From Microbaculum sp051390635 (GTDB lineage Bacteria; Pseudomonadota; Alphaproteobacteria; Rhizobiales; Tepidamorphaceae), in NCBI RefSeq assembly GCF_051390635.1, contig NZ_JBPODT010000002.1, positions 372,001 to 436,000 of the forward strand: DNA of 64,000 nt, in the 5' to 3' direction. Both the position numbers and the translations under genes were made by a program. Numbering within the stretch: position 1 is the stretch's first letter; each line of letters starts with the position of its first letter. The notes under the pieces are model-generated. The model saw only the letters and a program-made list of their open reading frames with translations, had not been told where the DNA came from and did no database searches. Shown one piece after another: positions 7,421 through 16,204 of the stretch.

Positions 7421-9178
7421 ATGGAGCCGGCTTTCACCGTTCTGCCAGACGAGACGTCTAGCGCCGCCGATGCCGGCGAGGAATTCATGACCAGCGGAGC
7501 GGTGCGGTGTGATTCAAGCGTACCCGGCTCGGCGTTTCCCGAGATCCGGCTTTTCCGCATCCTTCAGCGTCACGACTGGCGGGGCCAGCTCCGAGAGACC
7601 TGGCGCCGCCAATTGCTCGCCGAAGCCGGATTGGATGTGGACCTCGTCGAGGAGAGCAGGTCGGTATCGGCCCGGCCCGGCACGATCCACGGTCTCCATT
7701 TCCAGAAGGCGCCGCGCGCTCAGGACAAATTCGTTCGCGTCGTGCGTGGCTCGATATTCGACGTCGCGGTCGACATACGGCCCGGCTCGCCGACATTCGG
7801 TCGCCATGTCTCGACGGTCCTGACTGCCCAGGGCGGCGAGGCGCTGTTCATTCCGGCCGGTTTCGCCCACGGATACTGCACGCTCGAAACCGATACGGAA
7901 GTCGTGTACGCGACCTCCGACTACTATTCGGCCGATCACGCGGCAGGGATCGCCTTCGACGACCCGGAGCTCGCGATCGACTGGCCGTTGGGCGGGCGTG
8001 AGCCGATTGTCTCGGACAGGGATCGCGCGTTGCCCGCGCTGCGTCATGTTCGGTTGACCGATACGCGAACGTTCGGCGAGGCGCGAACTGCGCAGCCGCC
8101 GCTGCGGGTGCTGGTAACCGGCGGCGCCGGTTTCATCGGCAGCGCCGTCGTGCGCCATCTGATCACGCGCAGCCGGCATTCGGTTCTCAATCTCGACAGG
8201 TTGAGTTCGGCGGCCTCGGCCTCGACGCTGGAATCGGTGTTGGACGATCCGCGGTACGAGTTGCGGATCGGCGACGTGTGCGACACGCGTCTGCTCGAGT
8301 CGGTATTCCAGGAGTTCAGGCCGCACTGCGTCATCCATCTCGCCGCGGAGACCAGGACCGACCGGCCCTTCGCGGAATCCGAGGCGTTCCTCAGAACGAA
8401 CACCATCGGCACGATGCGTCTGTTGCAGGCCGCGACCGCCTACTTCGAGACGCTCGATCCGGCGGCCCGGGCTCGCTTCCGCTTCCTGCACGTTTCGACC
8501 GACGAAGTGTTCGGCGCCCGCGATCCGGCGTTTTCGGGTGTGGCGCACTACGCCCCCCTCTCGCCCTATTCGGCAAGCCGGGCCGCTGGCGATCATGTCG
8601 TCCGCGCCTGGGGGCACACCTACGGCCTTCCGGTCCTGGTGACCACGTGCAGCAATGTTTTCGGCCCCTATCAATCGCTTGACGAGCTGATCCCCCGGGC
8701 GATCGTCGGTGCGGCGACCGGCCAGCATCTGCCGGACCTCGTGGGAAACGACAGCGTTCGCGACTGGCTGTTCGTCGAGGACCTCGCCGAGGCCCTTGTG
8801 ACGGTTGTTGAGCGCGGGCAGGTCGGCAGCCCCTATCTCATCGGCGGAAGCGTTCACCGCAGCAATCGCCAGGTCGCCGCCGCGATTGCCGATCTGGTCG
8901 ACGACCACGTGGGTCCGTTGTCGGACGGCCGCCGCCGCCGCGATCTGATCGCGGGGACGGATGAGGCGCCTTCGGAGGACTATCGCTATTGCCTTGTGGA
9001 CCAGTCGGGGGGCGAGAAGGAGCTGGGCTGGCATCCCGCTCACAGCTTCGAGGCCGGCCTGAGCGAGACGGTCACCTGGTATCTCGAGCACGAAGGCTGG
9101 TGGCGTTCACTGCTCCGGCCCGTCGGAACGAACGGATTCAAGAACCATCCCGTTGCTTCCGAGGTCGCGCGGTTGTGA
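7421..9178 (+). CDS. Fused dTDP-sugar 3,5-epimerase (RmlC-like) and dTDP-glucose 4,6-dehydratase-like (RmlB-like) protein
   Basis: A 585-aa two-domain nucleotide-sugar enzyme. Residues about 35-205 are an RmlC-type cupin: PGTIHGLHFQ with the catalytic-type His, FDVAVDIRPGSPTFG, PAGFAHGYCTLE and the SDYYSADHAAGIAFDDP segment. Residues about 227-565 are an SDR of the RmlB type: VTGGAGFIGS for NAD, HLAAET, STDEVFG (acid pair at 361/362), PYSASRAAGDH and the C-terminal KELGWHP...WYLEH...WWR. The YxxxK pair of the SDR active site is here Tyr383 and Arg387. The ATG at 7421 is preferred over a GTG at 7415 because ggag lies five bases before it. It would make or modify a dTDP-deoxysugar for the polysaccharide; no rmlA or rmlD is in the window. 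Both family calls are firm, the exact product is not. Confidence 0.85.
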   Translation: MEPAFTVLPDETSSAADAGEEFMTSGAVRCDSSVPGSAFPEIRLFRILQRHDWRGQLRETWRRQLLAEAGLDVDLVEESRSVSARPGTIHGLHFQKAPRAQDKFVRVVRGSIFDVAVDIRPGSPTFGRHVSTVLTAQGGEALFIPAGFAHGYCTLETDTEVVYATSDYYSADHAAGIAFDDPELAIDWPLGGREPIVSDRDRALPALRHVRLTDTRTFGEARTAQPPLRVLVTGGAGFIGSAVVRHLITRSRHSVLNLDRLSSAASASTLESVLDDPRYELRIGDVCDTRLLESVFQEFRPHCVIHLAAETRTDRPFAESEAFLRTNTIGTMRLLQAATAYFETLDPAARARFRFLHVSTDEVFGARDPAFSGVAHYAPLSPYSASRAAGDHVVRAWGHTYGLPVLVTTCSNVFGPYQSLDELIPRAIVGAATGQHLPDLVGNDSVRDWLFVEDLAEALVTVVERGQVGSPYLIGGSVHRSNRQVAAAIADLVDDHVGPLSDGRRRRDLIAGTDEAPSEDYRYCLVDQSGGEKELGWHPAHSFEAGLSETVTWYLEHEGWWRSLLRPVGTNGFKNHPVASEVARL

Positions 9179-9278
9179 GCGCGGTCGCGGTGGATCGAAT
9201 CCCGGGGCCATGCGGTCTGCCGTGCGATCTGGGCGGCTCGGGCGGATCACGGCGCGGTCGGAGCCAAGAGTCATCCTG

Positions 9279-10097
9279 ATGGACTTTCCCAAGACGATGC
9301 TCCTCGCGGCCGCCGTCGCGCTCGCCATCGCCGCGTCTGGCGCGATCCCGCAGGCTTTCGCGCAGGCCGCACCGGCAGGTTATCCGGACGAAACGAATAC
9401 CGGCGTGCCGCCCGGAACCGCGCTGTCGAAACAGTCCGGGACGATCGAGATCACGACCGACGGCACTGTGCTGGAGGCAATCGATATCGTCGGCAACATC
9501 GTCGTGAAGGCAAACGACGTCACGATCCGAAACAGCCGTATCGAATCCGCGACGCCCTATCACCTCATCTATGTGATCGACGGCAATACCGGTTTCCGTC
9601 TGGAGGACAGCGAGCTGATCGGGAACGGTACGACGGTGAACGGCGTGCTGGGCTACGGCACCTTCGTGCGAAACAACATCCACGGCTTCGAGAACGGATT
9701 GAACATCTGGGGGCCGGCCCGCGTGGAGGGCAACTTCATCCACGAACTGGCCGGCGGCCCCCAGGCCCACTTCGATGCGATCGAGTGCAACGGCGGGTCC
9801 GATGTCGAGATCCTGAACAACACGCTGACGAACGAGAACCCCGATACATCGGCGCTGATGCTGAACAACGAGTTCGGCGCGCTGGAAAACTGGGTGATCG
9901 ACGGCAATCTCATGACCGGCGGCGGCTACACGATGTACATAGATCCCCGCAAGACCGACAAACCGGTCGGCAACATCCGGATCACGAACAATCGCTGGGG
10001 CAAGGGCTTCTACGGCTACAACGCGTTTTACGGCTACATGCCCGACGAGTGGTCTGGAAACGTCGACGACGTCACCGGCGCGCCGGTCGCGCCCTGA
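9279..10097 (+). CDS. Secreted right-handed beta-helix protein
   Basis: A 272-aa exported protein. Residues 1-24 are a signal peptide (MDFPKTMLLAAAVALAIAAS ... QAFA). The mature part starts with a GYPDETNTGVPPGTAL lead-in and then shows repeating short strands and Asn ladders (VTIRNSRIES, FRLEDSELIGN, FVRNNIHGF, VEILNNTLTNEN, IRITNNRWG), the mark of parallel beta-helix proteins such as polysaccharide lyases and carbohydrate-binding helices. No catalytic residues can be assigned. It lies 100 bp past the fused sugar-nucleotide gene on the same strand, so a role on the exported polysaccharide is likely. The ATG at 9279 is chosen for the signal peptide; an open extension upstream would bury it. 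Confidence 0.75.
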   Translation: MDFPKTMLLAAAVALAIAASGAIPQAFAQAAPAGYPDETNTGVPPGTALSKQSGTIEITTDGTVLEAIDIVGNIVVKANDVTIRNSRIESATPYHLIYVIDGNTGFRLEDSELIGNGTTVNGVLGYGTFVRNNIHGFENGLNIWGPARVEGNFIHELAGGPQAHFDAIECNGGSDVEILNNTLTNENPDTSALMLNNEFGALENWVIDGNLMTGGGYTMYIDPRKTDKPVGNIRITNNRWGKGFYGYNAFYGYMPDEWSGNVDDVTGAPVAP

Positions 10098-10144
10098 GCG
10101 ATCGCGCGGGGCGCATCCCCCCAAGAAACGCCCGGTCGCAATCC

Positions 10145-10178
10145 CTTCCACTGACACGGAACTTCCACTGACACGGAA
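10145..10178. repeat. Direct tandem duplication, 2 x 17 bp
   Basis: Two exact adjacent copies of cttccactgacacggaa (10145-10161 and 10162-10178) in the gap between two convergent genes. Function unknown; probably replication slippage. Confidence 0.9.
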
Positions 10179-10217
10179 AATGGCGCCTCGCGGTGCCCGG
10201 ACCGGTTGTGCCCCGGG

Positions 10218-11684
10218 CTAGCCGATGAGGATGCTTGCCAGCTGGCGCGCCTTGCGAATGGCGCGCCTGGGATCGGAAATCGCATGGCGGAGCTTGGCGG
10301 TCTTGTCGCGCCAGTTTCCGTACCGGTTGATGGGGACGCTCGCCACGTCGGGCCACGCCTCCTCGATGCAGCGCAGGATCATCCCGTTCCTGAGCCGGAC
10401 GTCCGGCGGCAGCGAAAGCATCGCGGTGAACAGTCTGCGCGAGATCAGGGGATTGATCTCGACGTGGCCGGGCTTCGTGTAGGACTGAACGAAGACCCAG
10501 CAATGGATGCTGAGCTCCATGTAGGCGAGGTCGAGTTTCAACAGGCTGCCGAGATGATCGATCGGAGCCAGCCAGTTTTCGATCGTGCCGATCACCTCGG
10601 GATGCATCGGCAGCTTGAGACGCGATGCCATCTGTCGTGCGTCTATCGGGGTGGCGTCGGTTGCGCCGAACCAGATGCAGCCGCGGCCGATTTCACCGCA
10701 CGCGCCGCCGACGAAGATGCAATCCTTCAGAGGCGCGACGGCGGCATACAAGTCCATGTTCGGACCGCAAACCGCGTGGCCCGCGCGCTTCTGCCACCGT
10801 TCGGCTTCCTCGCTGTCTGTCCTGACGAAGGGCAGTACGCGATGGCGCAGATTGAATTTCTCGGACAGCTCCCCGGCGAGCTGAATGTCGATCCCGTCTC
10901 CCGGCACCTGCAACGTGACGAACGTGATCTGGTCGACGAAATCGCGGCAGCACGCCAGGACCAGCCGGGTATCGTGTCCCGCAGTCAGCGCGACGTGGAC
11001 GTCTCCCTCCTTGATCAGCGCCTCGATCGTGTTCTTCACCTCGGTCACGATCGTCCTGCAGGTCGCGGCGACGTCCGCCGTCTGCGCGATTCCGGCCTTG
11101 GGCCAATGGCGCGTCGCGTCCCAGCTGTCGAGATCGAGATAGTGGTTGCACAGCAGCCGGAATATGCCGCGATGCGCCGTCAGTCCGCCGGGAAGAGTGC
11201 CGCCTCTGCGAACCCCGAGCGCGTCGAGAAGGTCGTGCCGCAAGCGGCTGTCGTATTCCGGCGCGTCGAGCAGGACGGTCGCCGTCGCCCCGGCCAGCTT
11301 CGACGAGGGGTCGTAGACGAGGGACTTGGTTCCGTTCGCGTCCAGGTAGACCCGTCTCCTGCCGCCGTGGTCGAGCACGAAGAGAAAGCTTCCGGCAAGG
11401 CGGTAGACGTGATTCTCGACGAACTGGTCGACGTCGCCGCCCGTTTCCAGGCTCTCGTCCAGGCGCAGGGCATCGTGGAGCACGGCCTTGCGGTCCGTGT
11501 CGACGACCGTTCCGATCAGCAGTCCGATCTGCCGATCGGAACGGTCGAAGACCGGCAGTGTGTCGAGGTTGCCGATCGTGTCGACCGCAACCGATGCTAG
11601 CAGGTGCCTCGTGGTCCCGTCGGGCACGGCGGAATCGCGGTTTGTCCGGATGACGAATTGACCGTCCTGATCGGCCAGCTCCAC
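10218..11684 (-). CDS. Asparagine-synthase-like ATP-pyrophosphatase protein
   Basis: A 488-aa protein whose middle resembles the synthetase (ATP pyrophosphatase) half of asparagine synthase: VHVALTAGHDTRLVLACC occupies the place of the SGGxDS P-loop, followed by a Rossmann-like pattern (ITFVTLQVPGD, DIQLAGELSEKFNLRHRVLP). The N-terminal part does not begin with the Met-Cys of a class II glutamine amidotransferase, so it cannot use glutamine by itself. The GTG at 11684 is chosen because aaaggag precedes it by seven bases; the frame is open 32 codons further. Proteins of this kind often occur in polysaccharide loci, where they are thought to amidate acidic sugars or join amines; this is inference. 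It faces the beta-helix gene and closes the polysaccharide locus. Confidence 0.7.
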   Translation of the reverse strand: MELADQDGQFVIRTNRDSAVPDGTTRHLLASVAVDTIGNLDTLPVFDRSDRQIGLLIGTVVDTDRKAVLHDALRLDESLETGGDVDQFVENHVYRLAGSFLFVLDHGGRRRVYLDANGTKSLVYDPSSKLAGATATVLLDAPEYDSRLRHDLLDALGVRRGGTLPGGLTAHRGIFRLLCNHYLDLDSWDATRHWPKAGIAQTADVAATCRTIVTEVKNTIEALIKEGDVHVALTAGHDTRLVLACCRDFVDQITFVTLQVPGDGIDIQLAGELSEKFNLRHRVLPFVRTDSEEAERWQKRAGHAVCGPNMDLYAAVAPLKDCIFVGGACGEIGRGCIWFGATDATPIDARQMASRLKLPMHPEVIGTIENWLAPIDHLGSLLKLDLAYMELSIHCWVFVQSYTKPGHVEINPLISRRLFTAMLSLPPDVRLRNGMILRCIEEAWPDVASVPINRYGNWRDKTAKLRHAISDPRRAIRKARQLASILIG

Positions 11685-12098
11685 CGCTGTGCTCCTTTGA
11701 CCGTGGCCCCTTTGGAATGCCCTATTTTGAACGGCCTTGCAGGCCGTTTTATGTCCGCCAGAACCGGCGTGTTGACCCACCGTATGCCGCTTGCGGGGCG
11801 TCCAGCAATACCGCTTTTGGTTCGCGCGGGAGGTAGCAAAACGCAGGTGTACAGTCGGTCGTCGCGGTCTGTTTCCCGCTTATGGTGTCATGGACACCCG
11901 CGGGGCTGGCAGGTTCCGCTCGAAACCCGACTCTGCGGCCATTTTCCGTTGCTGGGGAGTTCTCTCACCGGCGCGCGCCGCGTTAACCGCGCACGACGGT
12001 TGACCGGGCCGTACGGAAGAGCGGACCGGCCGGCGTCGCGGCAGGGGACATCAGGACAGGTCCTGATTCCCGGGCAGTGGATGAGGTCGGAAAGGAAA
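11685..12098. other. Intergenic stretch upstream of the asparagine-synthase-like gene
   Basis: No gene is supported. At 11731-11750 there is a hairpin acggcct-tgc-aggccgt followed by four T on the plus strand, which looks like a small terminator or an attenuator-like element in the leader of the minus-strand gene. The rest is featureless up to the tRNA gene. Confidence 0.5.
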
Positions 12099-12174
12099 TG
12101 GTGGGCGATGCGTGACTCGAACACGCGACCCCAGCGATGTGAACACTGTGCTCTACCAACTGAGCTAATCGCCC
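12099..12174 (-). tRNA. tRNA-Val (CAC)
   Basis: A 76-nt cloverleaf on the minus strand: acceptor GGGCGAT/ATCGCCC, D-arm GCTC...GAGC with AGTTGGTA loop, anticodon arm CAGTG-TTCACAT-CGCTG giving anticodon CAC, T-arm GCGTG-TTCGAGT-CACGC, discriminator A and an encoded CCA. It reads the valine codon GUG. Confidence 0.97.
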
Positions 12175-12236
12175 GACGCGCCGGGATATAAGGACCGGCA
12201 TGGCGCCAAGTCAAGCGGTCCGGCGCCACATGCTGT

Positions 12237-12917
12237 CTAGACCCGGGACAATCCGAGCAGCGGCGCGGCCAACTCGTAGAGCGCGGTGTAGTGCGAGATC
12301 ACGTGATCGGGCCCCAGTTGCCGCACCGGCGTGTCGGTGTATCCGAAATCGACGGCGATGACCGGCACCTGCGCCGCCTTGGCCGCGTCGATGTCGGCGC
12401 GGCTGTCGCCGACCATCACCGCGCGCGCCCTGTCGCCGCCGGCCCGTTCTATGGTGCCGAGCAGATGCGCCGGGTCCGGCTTGCGCACACCCAGCGTATC
12501 GGCGCCGACGATCGCCGCGAATCGCCTGGACAGACCGAGCGCGTCGAGCAGCTTGACCGACAGGTCCTCGTATTTGTTGGTGCACACGGCGAGCACCGCG
12601 CCCTCCGCCGCCAGCCGGTCGAGGGCCTCGGTCACGCCCTCGAAGGGGCGCGAGCCGACCACGATGTTCTCCGCGTAATGGGCGAGGAAATGCTCGAACA
12701 TCGGCTTCACGAGCGATTCCGTCGGCTCGACGTTCTGCAGATCGAGCGCATGCTCGATCATCACCTTCGAGCCGTGGCCGATCGTGCCGAAGGCCTTTTC
12801 CTCGGGCAGCGGCTCGTAGCCGGCCGCCACAAGAACGACGTCGAGGGTGGCGAGCAGGTCCGGGGCGGTATCGACGAGAGTGCCGTCGAGGTCGAAGACG
12901 GCGACAGGAGCCGGCAT
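12237..12917 (-). CDS. gph: HAD-family phosphoglycolate phosphatase
   Basis: A 226-aa haloacid-dehalogenase-fold phosphatase that should hydrolyse 2-phosphoglycolate, a by-product of Rubisco or of DNA 3'-end repair. Motif I is FDLDGTLVDTAPD, motif II is VCTNK, motif III has Lys in VRKPDPAHL, and motif IV is MVGDSRADI. The cap domain between motifs I and II has the helical pattern of Gph. Length and the DTAPDL signature are those of Gph, though related sugar phosphatases cannot be fully excluded. The ATG at 12917 has ggag seven to ten bases upstream. It starts 38 bp from the preceding divergent region and ends 62 bp from the tRNA gene. Confidence 0.85.
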   Translation of the reverse strand: MPAPVAVFDLDGTLVDTAPDLLATLDVVLVAAGYEPLPEEKAFGTIGHGSKVMIEHALDLQNVEPTESLVKPMFEHFLAHYAENIVVGSRPFEGVTEALDRLAAEGAVLAVCTNKYEDLSVKLLDALGLSRRFAAIVGADTLGVRKPDPAHLLGTIERAGGDRARAVMVGDSRADIDAAKAAQVPVIAVDFGYTDTPVRQLGPDHVISHYTALYELAAPLLGLSRV

Positions 12918-13063
12918 GCATATCTCCGTTCTTGATGTCAGCGAATGGGCGGGCAGGACATTGCGCCCAAGTTCTGTTGTGTCGAGCGCCTATAGCATAT
13001 GGAGCCGACGGGCGAAGCTGTGCTAACCGTCCCGTGGGGGGCGGATTCGTGGAGATCGAGTCG

Positions 13064-14590
13064 ATGAAGGGCGTCGTGCTCGGATACGAAATCGAGACCG
13101 AGACCATCGTTTTGCGCGCCGACAGCGGCCGGCGCTACCGTTTCCAGGTCACCGATTGGCGCGATCGCGGATCGCCGCGTAAGGGCGATTCCGTTGATTT
13201 CGAGCCGGATGGCGACCGCGCGCGCGACGTCTATCGCGTTGCGCCGTCGCGATTGGTGGAAACCGACGCCCTGGCGGCGCCGGTATCCGTGGTTGCCGAC
13301 TGGGCGCCCGCCCGGTTTTTCATGGCGCGGCCGGTCTTTTCCTTTGCGCTGCTGATCTTGCTGGCGTGTCTGGTCGGGGCCTATGCCGTTGGCGACCTGC
13401 GGATATCGCTGTTCCAGGTTCCAGAGCTGATCGGCCACATGTCCGAATCACTCGATTCGCTGATCGCGATTTCCGGAGCCGATCCTTTGCCGCGTCTTGC
13501 GGCCGGTTTCGCGCGCGTGCTCCTGATCCTTCTGCTGGGGCTCTATGCGGTTCCGGTGCTCGCCGCGTTTACCGCCTGGCGTGAATTCGTCGGCCGGCCG
13601 GACCGGCGGCTTGCCCGTTACGCCGGCATCGCCGCGATGGTCCTGCCGGTCGGGCTGCCTTTGCTGGTCGCCTTCGTCGTGCAGGTCTGGGTCTTGCCCG
13701 GAATTCCCGATGCAGGCGCCCGCCTCGGCCGATCGGGGGTGACGACGCCGCAGCAGGTGTTCGAGGTCCTGAAGCTCTACGCGACCGGATCGGTGCTGCT
13801 TTTCTTCACCGGGCTCGGCCTGTGGGCTTCGGCCGCGGGACGGTTCTCCGTGCCGATCGGGCAGCGCACGATCGACGAGCCCGTGCTGGAAACCCGCCGG
13901 CCGAAGGAATCCTCGGGCGCTTTCGCGTTCATTCCGTTCCGAAAGCGCGGTGCGTCGCCGAAGGCCGCCACACCGAAGCAGGCCCCGCCAAAGCAGGCCC
14001 CGCCAAAGCAGGCTCCACCGAAGCTGGCTCGACCTGCGCAGGCCGCCCCGGCCCAGACTCCCCCAAAACCATCGCCCCCAATGCCATCGCCGCCAATGCC
14101 ATCGCCGCCGGCGCAAACACCGCGCGTCCAGACACCACCGGCGCAAACACCGCGTGCGCAGACCCAACCGGCAGCGATTCCGCCGGCACCACCAGCACCA
14201 CCGGCACCACAGGTGCAGACGCCGTCCGCGCCTGATCCGCAGGCGTCGCCTGCGGTGTCGCTCTTGCGTGCCGGCCTGCGGGCGCGGGCCGGCAAAACCG
14301 AGACAGGCGTGCCCGGGACAGTCGTGCCCGAGATAAGCACGCCGGAAGACGATGCACGGACGGCGGCGCTCGGGGACGATATCAAGTCCGCGCTCGAGGC
14401 CGATATTCCCCAGGCGAAACGCCCGTCGCCTCCCAGGCCGGCGCCCGAGCTGCCGCCGCGTGGCGGATCGGTGTGGCCCGAGCCCGCCGCAGCCCAGTTC
14501 CGGCAATCGCCGCAGGAGGCGGGCGACGAGGCGGACACAGCGCCGAATGCCGCGTCGGACCAGGACGGGACCACCGGCCACAAGCCGTAG
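13064..14590 (+). CDS. Membrane protein with OB-like N-terminus, four TM segments and Pro-rich tail
   Basis: A 508-aa protein of unknown function. Residues 1-58 (MKGVVLGYEIETETIVLRAD, then RYRFQVTDW, KGDSVDF) follow the pattern of a small OB/cold-shock-like module often placed before membrane segments. Four hydrophobic segments follow, at about residues 90-110, 143-168, 182-208 and 237-256. The remaining 240 residues are a cytoplasmic or periplasmic tail with a 5-residue repeat (KQAPP three times from tandem 15-bp units near nt 13975-14030), then PPMPSPP and QTPRVQTPP type repeats, rich in Pro, Ala and Gln. The ATG at 13064 has ggag nine bases upstream; a GTG at 13049 is an alternative. A GC-rich hairpin (14611-14631) lies after the stop. 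Confidence 0.65.
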   Translation: MKGVVLGYEIETETIVLRADSGRRYRFQVTDWRDRGSPRKGDSVDFEPDGDRARDVYRVAPSRLVETDALAAPVSVVADWAPARFFMARPVFSFALLILLACLVGAYAVGDLRISLFQVPELIGHMSESLDSLIAISGADPLPRLAAGFARVLLILLLGLYAVPVLAAFTAWREFVGRPDRRLARYAGIAAMVLPVGLPLLVAFVVQVWVLPGIPDAGARLGRSGVTTPQQVFEVLKLYATGSVLLFFTGLGLWASAAGRFSVPIGQRTIDEPVLETRRPKESSGAFAFIPFRKRGASPKAATPKQAPPKQAPPKQAPPKLARPAQAAPAQTPPKPSPPMPSPPMPSPPAQTPRVQTPPAQTPRAQTQPAAIPPAPPAPPAPQVQTPSAPDPQASPAVSLLRAGLRARAGKTETGVPGTVVPEISTPEDDARTAALGDDIKSALEADIPQAKRPSPPRPAPELPPRGGSVWPEPAAAQFRQSPQEAGDEADTAPNAASDQDGTTGHKP

Positions 14591-15023
14591 GGCGGTCGGC
14601 CACGGTCCGCGCCGGCGCCGTTGGCGCCGGCCGTACTGTCGTTTCCTGGTGCACGGCAATCGGGATCGGGCGTTGCTTTAAGGCGGATGCTGACGGATCG
14701 TCGGAAGGCGTTCCGCCGTGAATTCGACATTGCCCGCTTAAGGTTTTCTACACTTTGCTGATTTCGAGTTCGTACAGCGGAATTACGATCGTGCCGTTCC
14801 GCGAGTATTACTTTCCGATTTCATGAATTCTGCGCGGGGATCGGGTTGTTTTGTAGTCAGCTAAGTTTATGGCTTGATTAATCGTGTTCGCTGGAACCGC
14901 CGGAATACTCCCGTGAATCAAGTTTTAATCGATACGAGAGGCGAATGTTTACGTCGCCCCGATACAGGTGTGGAGCAAGAGGCGGATGACGGTTCCGCGC
15001 GAATTTGGTGGCAGAGTCGTACG
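14591..15023. other. Intergenic region with hairpin and AT-rich promoter-like part
   Basis: A perfect stem gccggcgcc (14611-14619) / ggcgccggc (14623-14631) with loop gtt lies 20 bp after the membrane-protein stop; it lacks a clear T-run, so it is only a possible terminator. From about 14740 to 14945 the DNA is AT-rich and should hold the promoter for the DUF2336 gene. No gene is supported. Confidence 0.5.
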
Positions 15024-16100
15024 ATGATTGAAGATCTGGTGGCCCTTTCCCAGGATCCGGCTCCCGAGAAGCGCAGGCAGCTTCTGCGCGAGGTCGCCGA
15101 TTTGTTCCTGAACGATGTCGAGACCTATAGCGACCGCTCCCTGGTACTGTTTACCGACGTCCTGACCGGTCTGCTGAAGCAGGTCGACGAGTCCACCCGG
15201 GCCGAGATCGCGGAGCGTCTGTCGGACGCGCCGAACGCCGGCGAGGCGCTGCACATGTTCCTCGCCTACGACGAAGTCGAGGTCGCGGGCCCCGTCCTTC
15301 GCAACTCCAGGCATCTGAGCGACGAGGTCCTCGTCGACATCGCCGAGCACAAGGGGCAGGCGCACCGGCTCGCCATCGCCATGCGCGAGACCCTGACGGA
15401 ATCGGTGACCGACATCCTCATCGCCAAGGGCGAATCCCCGGTCCTGAGGGCGGTGACCGGCAACTTCGGGGCATCGATCTCGACCTCGTCCTTCGCCACG
15501 CTGGCCGATCACGCCAGGACCGACGACACGCTGCTGGACGCGATGTCCTATCGCGCCGACATGCCGCGCCAGGTCGCCGACACGGTGCTGAATCTCCTGC
15601 CGGAGGACGCGCGCATCCGGCTCGCCGCCCTTCTGGCGGCCGACCGCGAAGCGGTGAGGCCGTTGATGGAGAAGGCGGCGGCGCTCACCAAGCAGAAGAA
15701 AATGAGCCGTGCGCTGGAGCGCCTCGAGACCAAGGGGCTCATCCGCCAGGTTCGCCAAAAGGAAATGACGCTCGAGCAGGTCATCGTATGGCTCTCCGAG
15801 CGCGATCGCATTCTCGATCTTTCGCTCGTCCTGAGCGATTTCTCGCGTATCGACGAGGCCGTGGCGACCGGCGCGATTCTGAAGGTCAACGCGGCGCCGG
15901 CGGTGATATTGCTGCGGTCGCTCGAGGTTGACGAGGACGCGGTGCGGGCCGTGGCGATCATGCGGTGCCGCCGCCTGAATCTGCCCCAGTCCATGGCCGA
16001 TCACCTGGTTGATCGCTGGCGCGAACTCGACGAGCCGACGGCGCAACGCGCCTTGCGGTTTACGCTGGCGCGCAGGTCGGTCCAGCAAGACGCCGCCTGA
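15024..16100 (+). CDS. DUF2336 domain protein
   Basis: A 358-aa protein of the alphaproteobacterial DUF2336 family. It opens MIEDLVALSQDPAPEKRRQL and contains DLFLNDVETYSDRSLVLFTD, a hallmark of the family, then helical repeats in which VLRNSRHLSDEVLVDIAEH and LTESVTDILIAKGE are typical. All predicted helices, no TM, no signal peptide, so cytoplasmic. Function is unknown; the domain often sits near motility or signalling genes. The ATG at 15024 matches the usual family start; earlier in-frame starts would add an unrelated leader. A second DUF2336 gene of identical length follows 104 bp downstream and a receiver-like gene after that, so the three probably form one unit. Confidence 0.8.
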   Translation: MIEDLVALSQDPAPEKRRQLLREVADLFLNDVETYSDRSLVLFTDVLTGLLKQVDESTRAEIAERLSDAPNAGEALHMFLAYDEVEVAGPVLRNSRHLSDEVLVDIAEHKGQAHRLAIAMRETLTESVTDILIAKGESPVLRAVTGNFGASISTSSFATLADHARTDDTLLDAMSYRADMPRQVADTVLNLLPEDARIRLAALLAADREAVRPLMEKAAALTKQKKMSRALERLETKGLIRQVRQKEMTLEQVIVWLSERDRILDLSLVLSDFSRIDEAVATGAILKVNAAPAVILLRSLEVDEDAVRAVAIMRCRRLNLPQSMADHLVDRWRELDEPTAQRALRFTLARRSVQQDAA

Positions 16101-16204
16101 GGGTGTGTTGCCGGGCCGGCATCGGCCGACCGAACCGGTTTACTCAGCGTTAAGCAAGATTGCGCTCTTCTCTGCGTCCGATGTGGATGGTTGGAGCGCC
16201 TCGC

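Noticed and set aside
11731..11750. Terminator of a plus-strand gene
   Set aside because: No plus-strand gene ends near it; kept only as a hairpin note in the intergenic entry.
16149..16164. CtrA site-like TTTA-N7-TTAA before the second DUF2336 gene
   Set aside because: Only one half-site is perfect and such a match is expected by chance in a 64-kb window.
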